A stretch of DNA of 64,000 bases from Ctena decussata (Eukaryota > Mollusca > Bivalvia > Lucinida > Lucinidae). Both the position numbers and the translations under genes were made by a program. This document shows, piece after piece, positions 1 to 11,059 of this stretch (position 1 is the stretch's first letter; every line of letters starts with the position of its first letter). The notes below the pieces were generated by a model. The model did not search any database. It saw nothing but the letters and a program-made list of their open reading frames with translations, and was not told where the DNA came from. Location of the stretch: positions 61,259,737 to 61,323,736 of the forward strand of contig OZ022505.1 of NCBI GenBank assembly GCA_963989385.1, read 5' to 3'.

Positions 1-1947
1 GTTCTTGAGTAATGGATCATACCTACGCTGTTCTGTACAAAGAAAAAGGGGCATAACTCTGTCAATAATGAACTCAGCCCAATGTAAGTATCATCAAAAT
101 AATCAACACATCAAATACTATAAGTATACCAACAAGAATTCCGCGGAATGCTATGTCGCACCTGCATTGCGTTTCCACAGTAGTAAAGACTATATAGTTA
201 AAAGAACTTTATGAAAAATGGACAAAAATGCTAGGGTCAACACAATTTTGGATGTAAAATTTTACAAAGTCAGAAGAGCATGAAATATAGGCAAAGGGTA
301 GGAATAACTGCAACATCCCTTGTGAACATTCTAAGAAGAAACTTTATGCCAGGTGTGATGGCTACAGGTATCATACTTTCATACGAAAGGACTAAAGTGC
401 CAGGGCCGATATATATTTTGGGGTTTAAAATTTTGCAAAGTCAGCAGAGCATGAAATATATGTAAAGGGTAAATTAATTGCATCAGCTCTCAAGAACATT
501 CTAAGAAGAAACTGGATGCCATGTTTGATGATTCTAGGTATCATAAATCGTGAGAAATGGACTTAAACACTAGGGTGGACATAATTTTGAATATAAAATT
601 TTACTAAGTCCGCAGAGCATGAAATATAGGTCAAGGTATAAATAAGAGCAATAGCCCTCGAAAACATTCTTAGAAGAAGCTTTATGCCAGGTTTGATGAT
701 TGTAGGTATCATAATTTGCGAGATATCTACTTAAATGCTAGGGTCGACGTAATTGTTGGTGGCCTGTTTTACAAAGTCAGCAGAGCATAAAATACAGGGT
801 AAGGGTAAAAATAAGAGCAACAGCCCTCAAGAACAGCCTAAGAAGAAGTTTTATGCCACGTTTGATGATTGTAGGTATCATACTTTGCGAGAAATGGACT
901 TAAATGCTAGAGAGCCTAGGGTCGACGTAATTGTTGACGGACGGACGTACGGACGGACGGACGGACGTACGGACGAACGGAATGACTGACGGACGGACGG
1001 AAAAGTGAACTCCTATATCGCACCTTGCTAAAGCAGGTGCGACAAAAATCAGGTCTCTAGGTCAAACGGTTCAAAAGTTGGAAAAATGCCAAAGTTAACA
1101 AAGGGCATAATTCAGTCAATTTTTAATAAAATTAGCCCAAAAATTAATCAGGTGATCTACACCTTAGGTCCTACCAGTATGCCAAATATTAACAACCTAG
1201 CTCAAATACTTTTTCCAAAATTTTGCTAACAAACTTACATTTGATTTTTCGAAAAAGGGGCATAACTCTGAAAGTATATGGCTGACGGAAAAGAAAAAAA
1301 ATACGGGTTCACTAATTTTTTATTACCTAATTACCTATGCATTATCAAGGCTCCAGCACTTACAGTTCTTGAGAAATGGATCAAACCTACGCTGTTTTGT
1401 ACAAATAAGAAAAAGGGGCATAACTCTGTCAATAATGAACTCAGCACAATGTAAGTATCATCAAAATAATCAACACATCAAATACTATAAGTATACCAAA
1501 AATCAGGTCTCTAGGTCAAACGGTTCAAAAGTTGGAAAAATGCCAAAGTTAACAAAGGGGCATAATTCAGTCAATTTTTAATAAAATTAGCCCAAAAATT
1601 AATCAGGTGATCTACACCTTAGGTCCTACCAGTATGCCAAATATAAACAACCTAGCTCAAATACTTTTTCCAAAATTTTGCTAACAAACTTACATTTGAT
1701 TTTTCGAAAAAGGGGCATAACTCTGAAAGTATATGGCTGACGGAAAAGAAAAAAAATACGGGTTCACTAATTTTTTATTACCTATCCATCTATGAAATAT
1801 CAAGACCCCAGCCTTTACAGTTCCTAAGTTACAGAGCTTACCCAAAGTGTTACGGACGGACGTAACGAACGAACGGACGGACGGACGGACGGACGGACAA
1901 GCCCAAAGCAATATGCCCCCTCAACTTCTTCGAAGTTGGGGGCATAA
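1..1947 (+). mobile_element. Pearl-like tandem-repeat element (ggggcataactctg family), split by a nested element
   Basis: Positions 1-130 and 1363-1500 are near copies, as are 1048-1360 and 1501-1800, giving a core period of about 453 bp. The core ends in a cggacgg microsatellite (about 1853-1900) and a hairpin at 1913-1945 (atgccccctcaacttc with its complement). The left end is cut by the window edge. Another element (131-1044) interrupts it. There is no coding capacity; short frames rich in VRPSVRP are translations of the microsatellite. Confidence 0.7.
131..1044 (+). mobile_element. Nested pearl-like element with four ~169-bp core repeats
   Basis: The 5' end is aacaagaattccgcggaatg, carrying the palindrome attccgcggaat. 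A subterminal inverted repeat tgtcgcacctgc (157-168) is the complement of gcaggtgcgaca (1033-1044). Four core units of about 169 bp follow, then an acgg-type microsatellite (926-1000) and a 3' hairpin (1019-1042). The same host sequence without this insert is present at 1487-1517, so the borders are known to within a few A residues. Confidence 0.75.
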
Positions 1948-2008
1948 TTACAACATCTGCTGATAACAGTTTTGGAATGCATCAAGCCAGCTCCTACAAA
2001 AACCTGGC

Positions 2009-2219
2009 TTAACTCTTTCACTACCAAAAAGCAGACGACAAAATTTACGTCTGCAAAAATTAAAAAAATGTCTTGTCCAAGACTTTTTATATTGAGAATT
2101 CAAAGACTAGAGGGCAAACAGTGTAGATCTAGATGAGGCGGCTCATTATGAGCCGCCTCATCAGGATCTACGCTGTTTGCAAATTTTGCTAATTGCGTCA
2201 CTGGGGCTTAAAGAGTTAA
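2009..2219 (+). mobile_element. MITE family A (TTAA-ended, central foldback)
   Basis: TTAA at both ends with inverted termini (ttaactcttt and aaagagttaa). An inner stem gcagacgacaaaatttacgtctgc is followed by a second stem of gaggcggctcattatgagccgcctc flanked by inverted arms with aacagtgtagatc. At least nine other copies lie in the window in both orientations. Non-coding and non-autonomous; the TTAA ends hint at piggyBac-type mobility, but this is not shown. Confidence 0.75.
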
Positions 2220-2298
2220 GTTGTGTTGATGCATATCCATGTTTTTTTACCATATTCACAAAGAGAAACAGTTAATGTGACTCACTGTTTGATTTCCT

Positions 2299-2520
2299 GG
2301 GGCCGTATTCATAAAGCCACTTAAGTCGTTGCTATGCTGTTGCTAAGGGTAAATTTCTATGTTGGAGATTCCCTACAACTATGAAATTTGCTCTGGAGGA
2401 ACAGTCTTTGTAAGACTGTTCCTCCAGACCAAATTTCATAGTTGTAGGGAATCTCCTTTACAGATATTTAGCCTTAGCAACAGCATAGCAACGACTTAAG
2501 TGGCTTTATGGATACGGCCC
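2299..2520. mobile_element. Foldback MITE, ends ggggccgta / tacggcccc
   Basis: Two long arms (ggggccgtattcataaagcc and its complement; attccctacaactatgaaatt and its complement) fold around a central loop. CCTGG flanks both sides and may be a target duplication. A truncated copy of one end reaches the right window edge (63960-64000). Confidence 0.75.
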
Positions 2521-2665
2521 CTGGATACAAAAGCCCTGTCAAAATAGGGCTTCTCTTCAAGGAAAGGCTTTGCTTGTTTTCTTTAGGAGTTGACCTCCTT
2601 TGCGAGGCAGAGCAAAACTAAAACTGGCAGGGCTGCTTCCCCTGAAAGTGTACAGTTTCACCTTA

Positions 2666-2851
2666 TCACTCTGTCAGGGATAATTAAGGATAATTTTTGT
2701 TATTTCTGCATAAAAACGTATGTTGTGACCCATCATCTGAACCGTCTCGATGAGACAGTTCAGATGAAGGGTCACAACTTAATGGTTTCAATGAGAAACA
2801 AGAAAAAAATTCCCTAAATTATCATCAAATACCCCTCTTAATTAGAGCTCT
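2666..2851. mobile_element. hAT-like MITE (CAGAGCTC ends), left end decayed
   Basis: Shares ggataatttttgttatttct and the complementary inner arms around gaaccgtctcgatgagac with the better copies at 35727-35928, 62348-62546 and 63114-63278. The right end is gagctctg. It ends 34 bases from the donor of exon 15. Confidence 0.6.
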
Positions 2852-2885
2852 GAAAAAACAACAACAAAAAAAACAGTCAACTTAC

Positions 2886-3027
2886 GCAGGACAGTCTGTA
2901 GGGGAAACGGAACCTTCCGGACAATACTGGCCAATGGGACAATCATCACACTGCTCCCATCCTGAGTTACCAAAGTTTCCGCTATAGGAACCAGCATGGC
3001 ACGGGAACTGTGTGTCTGTCTGAGTAC
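2886..3027 (-). CDS. Exon 15 seen (142 bp, phase 1-2): one long-type repeat, gene continues left
   Basis: Acceptor TTTGTTTCCACAG, donor GTAAGTTG. It encodes TQTDTQFPCHAGSYSGNFGN, then CDDC and GQYCPEG, ending DCP plus two bases of Ala. The QFPCxAGSYS segment closely resembles GAQNQFPCPAGSYSN inside exon 14, so this exon belongs to the long-type repeat class. Two leftover bases require a further exon to the left of position 2886; none was recognised in 1-2885, so it is presumably outside the window. Confidence 0.92.
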
Positions 3028-3289
3028 CTGTGGAAACAAATTTAAGCCATAATAATAACTGTTAAAATTCTATTAAGGCCCAATGGGCAATAATTGCTCA
3101 CCTGAGTGCTAGCATGCATAAGGCCAAACCAAGGTAAAATATGCGCTATTTATATGCTCAAGGGCAAGTAATTCTAAGGTTAATTGTACAACATGGCCAA
3201 ATTTCAAATTGGTCTGAGGTTTTATTCTTGTCCTGATAACTGACCAGTTTCTGAAGTTTCGATAAAAAAAAAGTCTCTATAACCAGGAC

Positions 3290-4014
3290 AAAGTCAACTA
3301 GAGCAAGTGAGCAGGGGCTCACATATACCCCCGACCAGTGCCACTGCCTAATGAAAGCATACATTAACACACAACTTCAATGCAAATGTCATACATGTAC
3401 AAAATTCTAAGTCTGTGACCTTGACCTTAGGACAGCAGCAGCAGCATCCATATGATGTAAACTAGTATGAAATAAACCTAGTCATGTATCATTAGGCTCC
3501 ACTGAAGTATTTTGGAACTATATGCCAAAAACTACAGCATATGGCTAAGTCCTAGTTATTGACCCCTGGCCCCACCCATGAGCCTGACCCCGCAGCTTAG
3601 GTAGTCCATAAAAAAAAGCAATGATGTAGAGATATCATGAACCAAATATGGAAGAAATCTTCAATGCAATTACATAGACATGAGCAATCAAAAAGGTTTA
3701 ACGCAAAACTTTGACATAATGAAAATGCCTAAGTCCTAATTATTGACCCCTGGCCCCACCCTGGGACCTGACCCAGGGGCTTAGCTAGTTCACATCAAAG
3801 GTAATGCTATAGAGACATCATGAACCAAATATGAAAAGAATCTGATGTGTGGTTACAGAGATATAAGCAACCCAAAAAGGTTTAACGCAAAACTTTGACT
3901 TAAAGTTAACGAACGGACGGATGAACGAACGAACGAACGAACGAACAAACAAACAAACGGACAGAATGACAAAAACTATATACCCCCTGACATACTTCGT
4001 ATGTCGGGGGTATA
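3290..4014 (+). mobile_element. Pearl-like element, two ~180-bp core units
   Basis: A subterminal tatacccccgacc near 3330 is the complement of gtcgggggtata in the 3' hairpin (3979-4014). Two related core units contain gacccctggccccaccc and catgaaccaaatatg. A microsatellite of gaacgaacgaac type precedes the hairpin (about 3908-3960). The left border is uncertain. Separately, 3074-3120 looks like a detached 5' end of another such element (gctcacctgag). Confidence 0.6.
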
Positions 4015-4078
4015 ACAAGAAACTTTGGCACAAGTCAGCTAAAAATTCGGACACCTATCATAATTATTTTCCCATATT

Positions 4079-4345
4079 TCATCCATTATAAGACTTTCCA
4101 AAACAATCCCAAAAATCTAGATCGATTTTATCTAGATTGATTTTATAAGATAGACCTGGATTTCCGGGATTGTTTTCGAACAAAAACCTCCGTTTCACAA
4201 GACCGGACCAAATAAATACGGTAATAGAACACTTGGTTTTACAATGCAGTAATGCGTCCAAAAGATGCAAATGGAAAAGCAGACAGTGTGAGCCCTGATC
4301 AGACTGCTCCTTTTGGAGCAGTCTGATCTGGGTCAGCATCTCTGC
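4079..4345. repeat. MITE family D copy and a separate palindrome
   Basis: 4088-4175 is a foldback with arms ccaaaacaatcccaaaaatc and its complement. 4290-4335 is a second palindrome (ctgatcagactgctcc with its complement) of a family also seen near 28085, 52325, 60760 and 60925. Confidence 0.6.
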
Positions 4346-4892
4346 TTAGACCTATCCGTCCCAAAACTTACAATTTTTATAGTAAGCTATGATAATTATG
4401 AAATCATGTTACTGTAAAAGTCTGTAATTATTACAGGACCTAGTGAACAATTTTTTTTTTTATTTTGCAGACAAATATTTTGTCTGCTTTTTTGGTGCTT
4501 TAAGAGTGAACCTGGACACAATATGCACAAGTCCACATCATACTCATTCAGATTGACTGGAAGTAAATTGAAGGAAGAGTTATCACTGTATGAAGGCAAA
4601 TTTACGTACACGAAAGTATTAGTTACGAGACATTGCGGGAAACTGCGCATGACAGGTAAACAACTTTTTTTTTTCAGTTTTTCTTAAATATATCTGCACT
4701 GACAAAATATTTTACAGACCTGTTTTCACAATGATATTGGGCAGAAACGTTTAGACACTGAAGAAGGCATCATGTAGTCATTATTCCTTTATCATTTAGC
4801 AAATCTGAACCCATCAGCGAGTGGTCTTCTTTGTGCTCTTTACAACCATGGTTAAATCCAATTCCAACCGGTCATAAGAAAAAAACTATTTC

Positions 4893-5103
4893 TTAACCCT
4901 TAATGCGCCAAAAAGCAGACGACAAATTTACGTCTTCAGAATTTCAAAAAAATGTTTCCTCCAAGCGATAACATATTGGGAATTCGAACACCAGAGGGCA
5001 AACAGTGTAGATTCAGATGAGGTGGCTCATTATGAGCCACCTTATCTGGATCTACACTGTTTGCCAATTCAACAATTCTAATTTTTGGCGCTTTAAGGGT
5101 TAA
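4893..5103 (+). mobile_element. MITE family A copy
   Basis: TTAA to TTAA, with the gcagacgac inner stem and the ggtggctcattatgagccacc central foldback. Full length and diverged. Confidence 0.75.
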
Positions 5104-5209
5104 ATGGAAAGTTTCTGCTGGATGGACAAGATGGATAGATGAACAGACGCCACCATCATACCATAATACATGTCCTCCCATTTTTCAAATGGTGTATGAA
5201 ATAGTTTAT

Positions 5210-5935
5210 TCTCAAATCATTTTACCATATTTATCCGGTTATAAGAGGTGTTTTTCTCTTCTCTAGAATGACCCCAAATATCTAAATCAGTCGTGCAAAC
5301 CTGCTATAATAAGTGTTTTTATCCTTCCAAAACAATCAATCCCAAAGATATAAATCCATCTTATAAGATGGATCCAGGTTTTTGGGGTTGTTTTGGAAAG
5401 GAATGGGATTTTCCCCTCCCAAAACAAGCCCAAAAATCTAGATCTGTCTTACAAGACATATCCATATTTTTGGGATTCTTTTGATGTAAGATGACCCCTT
5501 CCAAAACAATCCAAAAGACCTATCCATCTTACAAGACACATCTAGCTTTTAAGGATTGTTTCGGTGTAAGATGGATCTAGAACTTTGGGATCTTACAAGA
5601 CAGATCTAGCTTTTTGGGATTGTTTTGGTGTAAGATGGATCTAGAACTTTGGGATCTTACAAGACAGATCTAGCTTTTTTGGGATTGTTTTGGTGTAAGA
5701 TGGATCTAGAACTTTGGGATCTTACAAGACAGATCTAGCTTTTTGGGATTGTTTTGGTGTAAGATGGATCTTACAAGACAGATCTAGCTTTTTGGGAGTG
5801 TTTTGGTGTAAGAAGGATCTAGATCTTTGGGACTGTTTTGGAAGTTCTGGTATAAGATGGATCTAGATCTTTGGGATTATTTTGGAAGGGCAAAAACACT
5901 GTCTTATAACCAAAGAAATACCGTAATACTGTTTT
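5210..5935. repeat. MITE family D with an expanded ~63-bp tandem array
   Basis: The outer parts match the D foldback seen at 21338, 33780, 48160 and 55870 (ccaaaacaatcccaaagat). Between about 5480 and 5870 a unit of 62-65 bp containing gatctagctttttgggattg is repeated about five times. The array is therefore an amplified MITE interior. Its right side reaches to within about 20 bases of the donor of the 1764-bp exon. Confidence 0.75.
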
Positions 5936-5951
5936 ACATGAATATACTTAC

Positions 5952-7715
5952 CATCAGGACAATAGTGACCTTGAGCACACGGGCCTGTTGGTTCTTGCGA
6001 TCCTTCAAGACAATAATATGTTCTCGGACACTCATAGCACTCCTCAAAACTCTTGAGATTGGTCAGGTTGGAGTAGGAGCCAGCAGGGCAGGGGAACTGG
6101 TTCTGAGCGCCTGTGCCTTCTGGGCAATAGTAACCCTTTCCACAAACCAATGGGGCCTGCTGTGAGCCTCCAGTACCGGCAGGGCAGGCCTTCGTGGCCG
6201 GGCATTTCTGACACTGGTCAACATGAGTAAGGTTCTGGTGATCTGTGTATGTACCAGCGGGACAGGGATATTCTGCCTGTGCTCTAGCATGATTTCCTTC
6301 CGGGCAGTAATACCCAGCTGAGCAGGGTAGGTCTGGATAGGCTAGGCCTGCCTTTGTACAAGCCTTTCCTGCAATACATGGCAGACAATCTGTAGCATCA
6401 GATTTTTCTTTGTCAGGATTGTAGGTTCCTGCTACACACGGAATTTGCTCTGCTGTCCCCACAGGGCAGTAGTGACCGGCATTGCAGCTCTTGCATTGAG
6501 CATTATTTGTAGAGCCCTCCTCTTCAGTGTACATACCTTGTGGGCATGCTGTAGGAGTTCCTGAACCACTTGGACAGAAATGTCCTCTTGGGCAAACATA
6601 GGCATCATACTTGGGATTATCTGTTCCCGCCGGACAATATCGTCCTACAGGGCATGCTAAACATTCTGAATCCCTCACTGCACCTTTTCCATCATAGTAT
6701 GTTCCTGCTGGGCAAGGATTCTCTTTGTATGTTCCTGTACCGAGTGGGCAATAGTGGCCACTTTCACAGAAGAGATCTTTAGATGGCAAACCCGCAGTTC
6801 CTAGTGGGCAATAGTATCCTTGTGGACAGTCTAGGCAGTCAGTCTCTGCATCGTACCCTTCAGCGAACCCATATTTTCCAGCAGGACATGGTGTCTCCAC
6901 TTCACCATCTGTGCAGTAATGCCCTAATGAGCACTTGTCTCCAGGCGGATCCTCCTGGGTACTTCCTTGTGAGCATGCATACCCTGCTATACAGTCAGTA
7001 CATGTTATTGATCCTGCTGTGCTGTATTGTCCCTTAGGACAAATGACTGGTTCAACAGCACTATCAGCACAAGAGTATCCCGCAGGGCACTGAGAACATC
7101 TAGTTGCCTCCCCAAGGCTGTAATACCCTGAGGCACAATCTGTCCCTGTCTGATTCCTGTTTGGGCACTCCTTTCCTGCTTCACAGGCTGTACATTTCGA
7201 CTGTTGTCCCACTGAATAGAAGCCCTGGTCACACTGTTGGACAAGGTCTTTGTATATTGTAGGACATTCATATCCTGCTGGACATTCAACACAGGCAGCT
7301 CTTCTGCCTTCACTATAAAAACCTTCTGCACATTGCGTTACAGTGGCAACAGTAGTGGACGGACATTCAAATCCTGGAGGGCAGGCAGTACAGCTTGTGC
7401 TGCCAGCCTCCGCATAGTAACCAGTCAGACAAGTTTCTGCTGGGCCACTCACTATGACAGGGCAAGCCTGGCCTGCAGGGCACTGAGTACACTGAGTTTG
7501 TTTTCCTGTGGAATAATAGCCTTGTAGACAGTAGGTGATTCCAGTTCCGTCAACATTCGGACATTCAAAGCCTGGAGGACAGTCAGTACAAGCAGTGGAA
7601 CCAGCAAAAGCATACTGCCCAGCAACACAGTCATTGACGGTTCCCAGCGTGTTCGGGCACTCTTTACCGGCTGGACATTGTGTACATGAGCTCTGACTAC
7701 CATTTGAATAGTACC
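5952..7715 (-). CDS. Exon 14 seen (1764 bp, phase 1-1): about 14 repeats in one exon
   Basis: Acceptor TCTTTTGTCCAG, donor GTAAGTAT. The 588 codons are uninterrupted. Residues 1 to about 245 are eight standard modules (CTQC, CTDC, CTQC, CTAC, CVEC, CTAC, CSQC, CTDC). From about residue 255 the module changes: each unit is longer and starts with a CxxGHYCPxGT-like box followed by PCPAGTY and a CxxC, as in CESGHYCPLGTGTYKENPCP. Six such centres follow (CLDC, CLAC, CKSC, CLPC, CQKC, CYEC). Sequons: NGS, NQT, NLT twice. The exon ends GHYCPDG, and exon 15 continues TQTDTQFPC in the same style. Its size against the 81-342 bp neighbours suggests intron loss or in-exon module amplification. Confidence 0.95.
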
Positions 7716-7857
7716 CTGGACAAAAGAGATAAAAAGTATTCTGTAAAAAGTGAGCCAACTTTCTCTAAATCCCATAGACCTACATGTATTTTTCGACTTG
7801 CAAGAAATAACTGTGTTGTGCCTGTCTATGGGACTGGAATAAGATTATACCGTGAGA

Positions 7858-9648
7858 AAGCTTAACAGCAGACGACAAAATTTACGTCTGCAAAAATTAA
7901 AAAAATTCCTTGTCAAAGACAGTTCATATTGTGAATTCAAAAAAAATAGCCATCAGAGGAGATGGCAAATCCCCCGACCGAAGACCCCCATGGGCCTTGG
8001 TAAAAAGGGTGCACTTCAAAACACATATTAGTAATATATTGTCGTTCTTTTATGCTTCTGATTGACATTAACTGTTAACAGATGCATGATTATCTAACAC
8101 TCAGACTAAAACAGTATGCTTGACTGCTATAAAGAGGTAATATCTCAAACAGCCACCATATACACAAATGTATAGCATACGATACATTCAACTTTCAAAA
8201 TGTGTGAATAACTTCTAAAGTACAAGCCCTACAAATCTAATTTTGAGCTCTCTAGTAAGTGAATTTGGACAAAGAATCCAAATCTGGAAAAAAAAAAAAT
8301 TTTTTTTTTTTTTTGGGGGGGGAGGGGGGGGGGGGGGGGGGGTGTGCGGGAGGGGTCACAGGAATATGGAGGGGTAAGAGAGAGTTAGGAACACTGATAA
8401 GATATTACAGCATGATCATCAATATTCTAAAAGGTACACGGTTATTCAAATTCTGGAGCTGGCCAGGGTTATACAGTTATGGAGCAGAGACTCAAACAGC
8501 AGCTCGAACTACCAAAGGGAAACAATTCACTGAGTCTAAAAGCAAGAGTTATCATTCATGTATGAGACAAATTGTCATGACCTGTTCTGCATATCTGTGA
8601 AGTATCATGAAAATATTTCAAAAGGTATTCAAGCTATGGAGCGGACACCTAAAATCATCAAAGGGAAATAACTCCAGAAGTAAGAAAGCAAGAGTTGTCA
8701 TTCTTATTCGCGACACATCATCATGACCTGTTCTACATATCTGTGAAGTATCATGAAAATATTCCAAAAGGTATTCAAGTTATAGAGCGGACACGAAATC
8801 AGACCTAAAACCATCAAGGGGAAATAACTCAAAAAGTAAGAAAGCAGGAGTTGTCATTCTTGCTCGCGACACATCGTCATGACCTGTTCTACATATCTGT
8901 GAAGTATCATGAAAATATTCCAAAAGGTATTCAAGTTATAGAGCGGACACGAAATCATACCTAAAATGATCAAGGGGAAATAACTCAAAAAGTAAGAAAG
9001 CAAGAGTTGTCTTTCTTGTTCGCGACACACCGTCATGACCTGTTCTACATATCTGTGAAGTATCATGAGAATATTCCAAAGGGTATTCTAGTTATAGAGC
9101 GGACACGAATCTGCCAAAAAATCACACCTAAAACTATCAAGGGGAAATAACTCAAAAAGTAAGAAAGCAAGAGTTGTCATTCTTGTTCGCGACACATCGT
9201 CATGACCTGTTCTACATTTCTGTGAAGTATCATGAAAATATTCCAAAGGGTATTCAAGTTACAGAGCGGACACGAATTTGCCAAAAAATCACCAAAGGGG
9301 AGATAATTCAAAAAGTACAATAGCAAGAGTTACCATTCTTGTACGCGACACATCGTCATGACCTGTTCTACATAACTGTGAAGTATCATGAAAATATTCC
9401 AAAGGGTATTCAAGATATAGAGCGGACAAGAAAGTGTTTACGGACGGACGGACGGACGGACAGACGGACGGACGGACGGACGGACGGACGCCAGGCTCAT
9501 CGCTATATCCCCCGAACCTTTCGGTCGGGGGATAACTAGAGGGCAAACAGTGTAGATCTACATGAGGCGGCTCATTATGAGCCGCCTCATCAGGATCTAC
9601 GCTGTTAGCAAATTATGCTATTTTCGTCCCTGGTGCTTAAAGTGTTAA
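7858..9648 (+). mobile_element. MITE family A copy split by a pearl-like insertion
   Basis: The left half (7858-7944, ending gaattcaaa) and right half (9535-9648, starting ctagagggcaaacag) are continuous in uninterrupted copies such as 21057-21268. The intervening 7945-9534 is the inserted element. Confidence 0.85.
7945..9534 (+). mobile_element. Pearl-like element, cccccgacc family, copy 1
   Basis: The 5' block is agccatcagaggagatggca (palindromic), then the subterminal atcccccgacc. A shared leader of about 500 bases contains an A/T/G homopolymer run (8289-8342). Six or so diverged core units of about 150 bp follow (with cgacacatcgtcatgacctg), then a cggacgg microsatellite (about 9439-9489) and the hairpin tatcccccgaacctttcggt with its complement, ending near 9530. 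Copy 2 is at 22434-23829. Confidence 0.8.
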
Positions 9649-10027
9649 TGACGGTAGCAATTAAAACATAATTGCCATTTTTCATTTCATCCTGATTTCT
9701 GTCAATTTTTTGGCAACGTCACCATTGACATCAATGGGAAGTTTATGTTTCTAAAATTAAAGTGTTGGATAAAATGTTCTGTTTCAAAAAATAAAGACCC
9801 AATGCTAAAGAGTATTTGTTGTATATTGCCTTAATCACTTTCCTTTTTAACGGTATATATTTTATTTTCAATCTGACAAGCAGAAAGAACACAGTTAATT
9901 TTCTTGCACACTGACAAATGCATGTAAGTCAATGGGATTTCAGAAAACTTGACTCACTTTTGGCACTGTACTGTACATGCATTTTGACTACACACACCAG
10001 AATGATCCATGGCATGCACAAAATAAC
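9649..10027. other. Intron sequence, nothing recognised
   Basis: AT-rich, with no long open frame, tandem array or foldback that I can see. Confidence 0.5.
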
Positions 10028-10391
10028 TGGGGCCCAGTTGTTCAAAGAATCATTAGGTCAACAAAACCGTTAGTGATTCTTCTTCAAGTATGCATAAATT
10101 CAAGGAAGCTAATATTTTTTGCTGAAAAAATGTGAGCAACTTTTGCACTGCAAAAGTTTCTCACATTTTTTCAGCTAAAATGGAAGCGTTTTTTGCGTTT
10201 AAAATGTTTGAAATTTTAACGACTTTTGAACTAAAGACATTCTCAGGAGATGACATTAATACAAGCGTTTCGCTTACCATCAGATCCTGTACCATGTTAT
10301 ATTGTACTTTTCTTGTAATTATGTAATTTATGTTGAATAAATATTGTTGAAATCAACTAACAACGGTGTTAGTTTTGTACAACTGGGACCC
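10028..10391. mobile_element. Foldback MITE, ends ggggcccagttgt / acaactgggaccc
   Basis: Imperfect terminal inverted repeats of about 18 bases. An internal perfect-looking stem gctgaaaaaatgtgagcaac pairs with its complement across gcactgc (10121-10172). Confidence 0.7.
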
Positions 10392-11059
10392 TTGTAAACA
10401 TGCAATTATATTCCCACTCTGAAATTAAATTTTCAAGCTTCTGCACATGGGCGGGCAAATAGAATAATGCTTTTTGACTAATAAGTTTATGTAAACCACA
10501 ACAGTACAAAATTTCAGCTATGTAAAAAATATAAATTGGTGGAGTTTAACAAAACTCCTGAAAGTGGTAAAACTGAAATTTCTGTTCAGCCAAATTCAAG
10601 AGTTTTGTGATAACGCCACCAATTCTTTTTCTTCAAAGCAAATATTGTGCACAAATATGTTCTACACATACAAGTCCAACAGCATCGTTATATTATGGCT
10701 ATTCTTTTTGAAGCTTAAATTTTGTGGGTGGAAATGCAATTGCATGTTTTCTTAAGTGTGACAAAGTGACTTTAACTCTTAGTTCTTTGGGGGCCATCGT
10801 CATCCAGCTGTGACTGCTAGGCAGTGCTTCATTGTCGCTTTAATGCAACTGGCACAGTCCTGTTAAATATCTCTATTTTGCCACATTACTATGAGAAATA
10901 ATTCAAAGTCTACGACCAGATTATGGATATTGAAATTTATAAAAATCAGTCCCACTGACATTGTCATTACTTTACAATGCTAGGCTTAAAAAATATTGCC
11001 TCCCTTAAATTAAATAATGCAGGTTTGAATAAGTTCACTAGAAAAATGTTTTTTTGACA
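10392..11059. other. Intron sequence with a weak foldback
   Basis: 10538-10625 contains ttggtggagtt and aacgccaccaa as distant inverted ends and shares actcctgaaagtgg with a foldback near 63895. Nothing else is recognised. Confidence 0.4.

Noticed and set aside
1690..2027. Frames rich in VRPSVRP repeats, also near 9289, 23604 and 3818
   Set aside because: They are translations of the ACGG-type microsatellites of the pearl-like elements.
6570..7527. Plus-strand and alternative-frame open frames over the large exon
   Set aside because: They are shadows of the 588-codon cysteine-rich exon on the minus strand.
8289..8342. Promoter or regulatory poly(dA:dT)/poly(dG) element
   Set aside because: The same homopolymer run is at the same place in the sister element at 22779-22819, so it belongs to the repeat.
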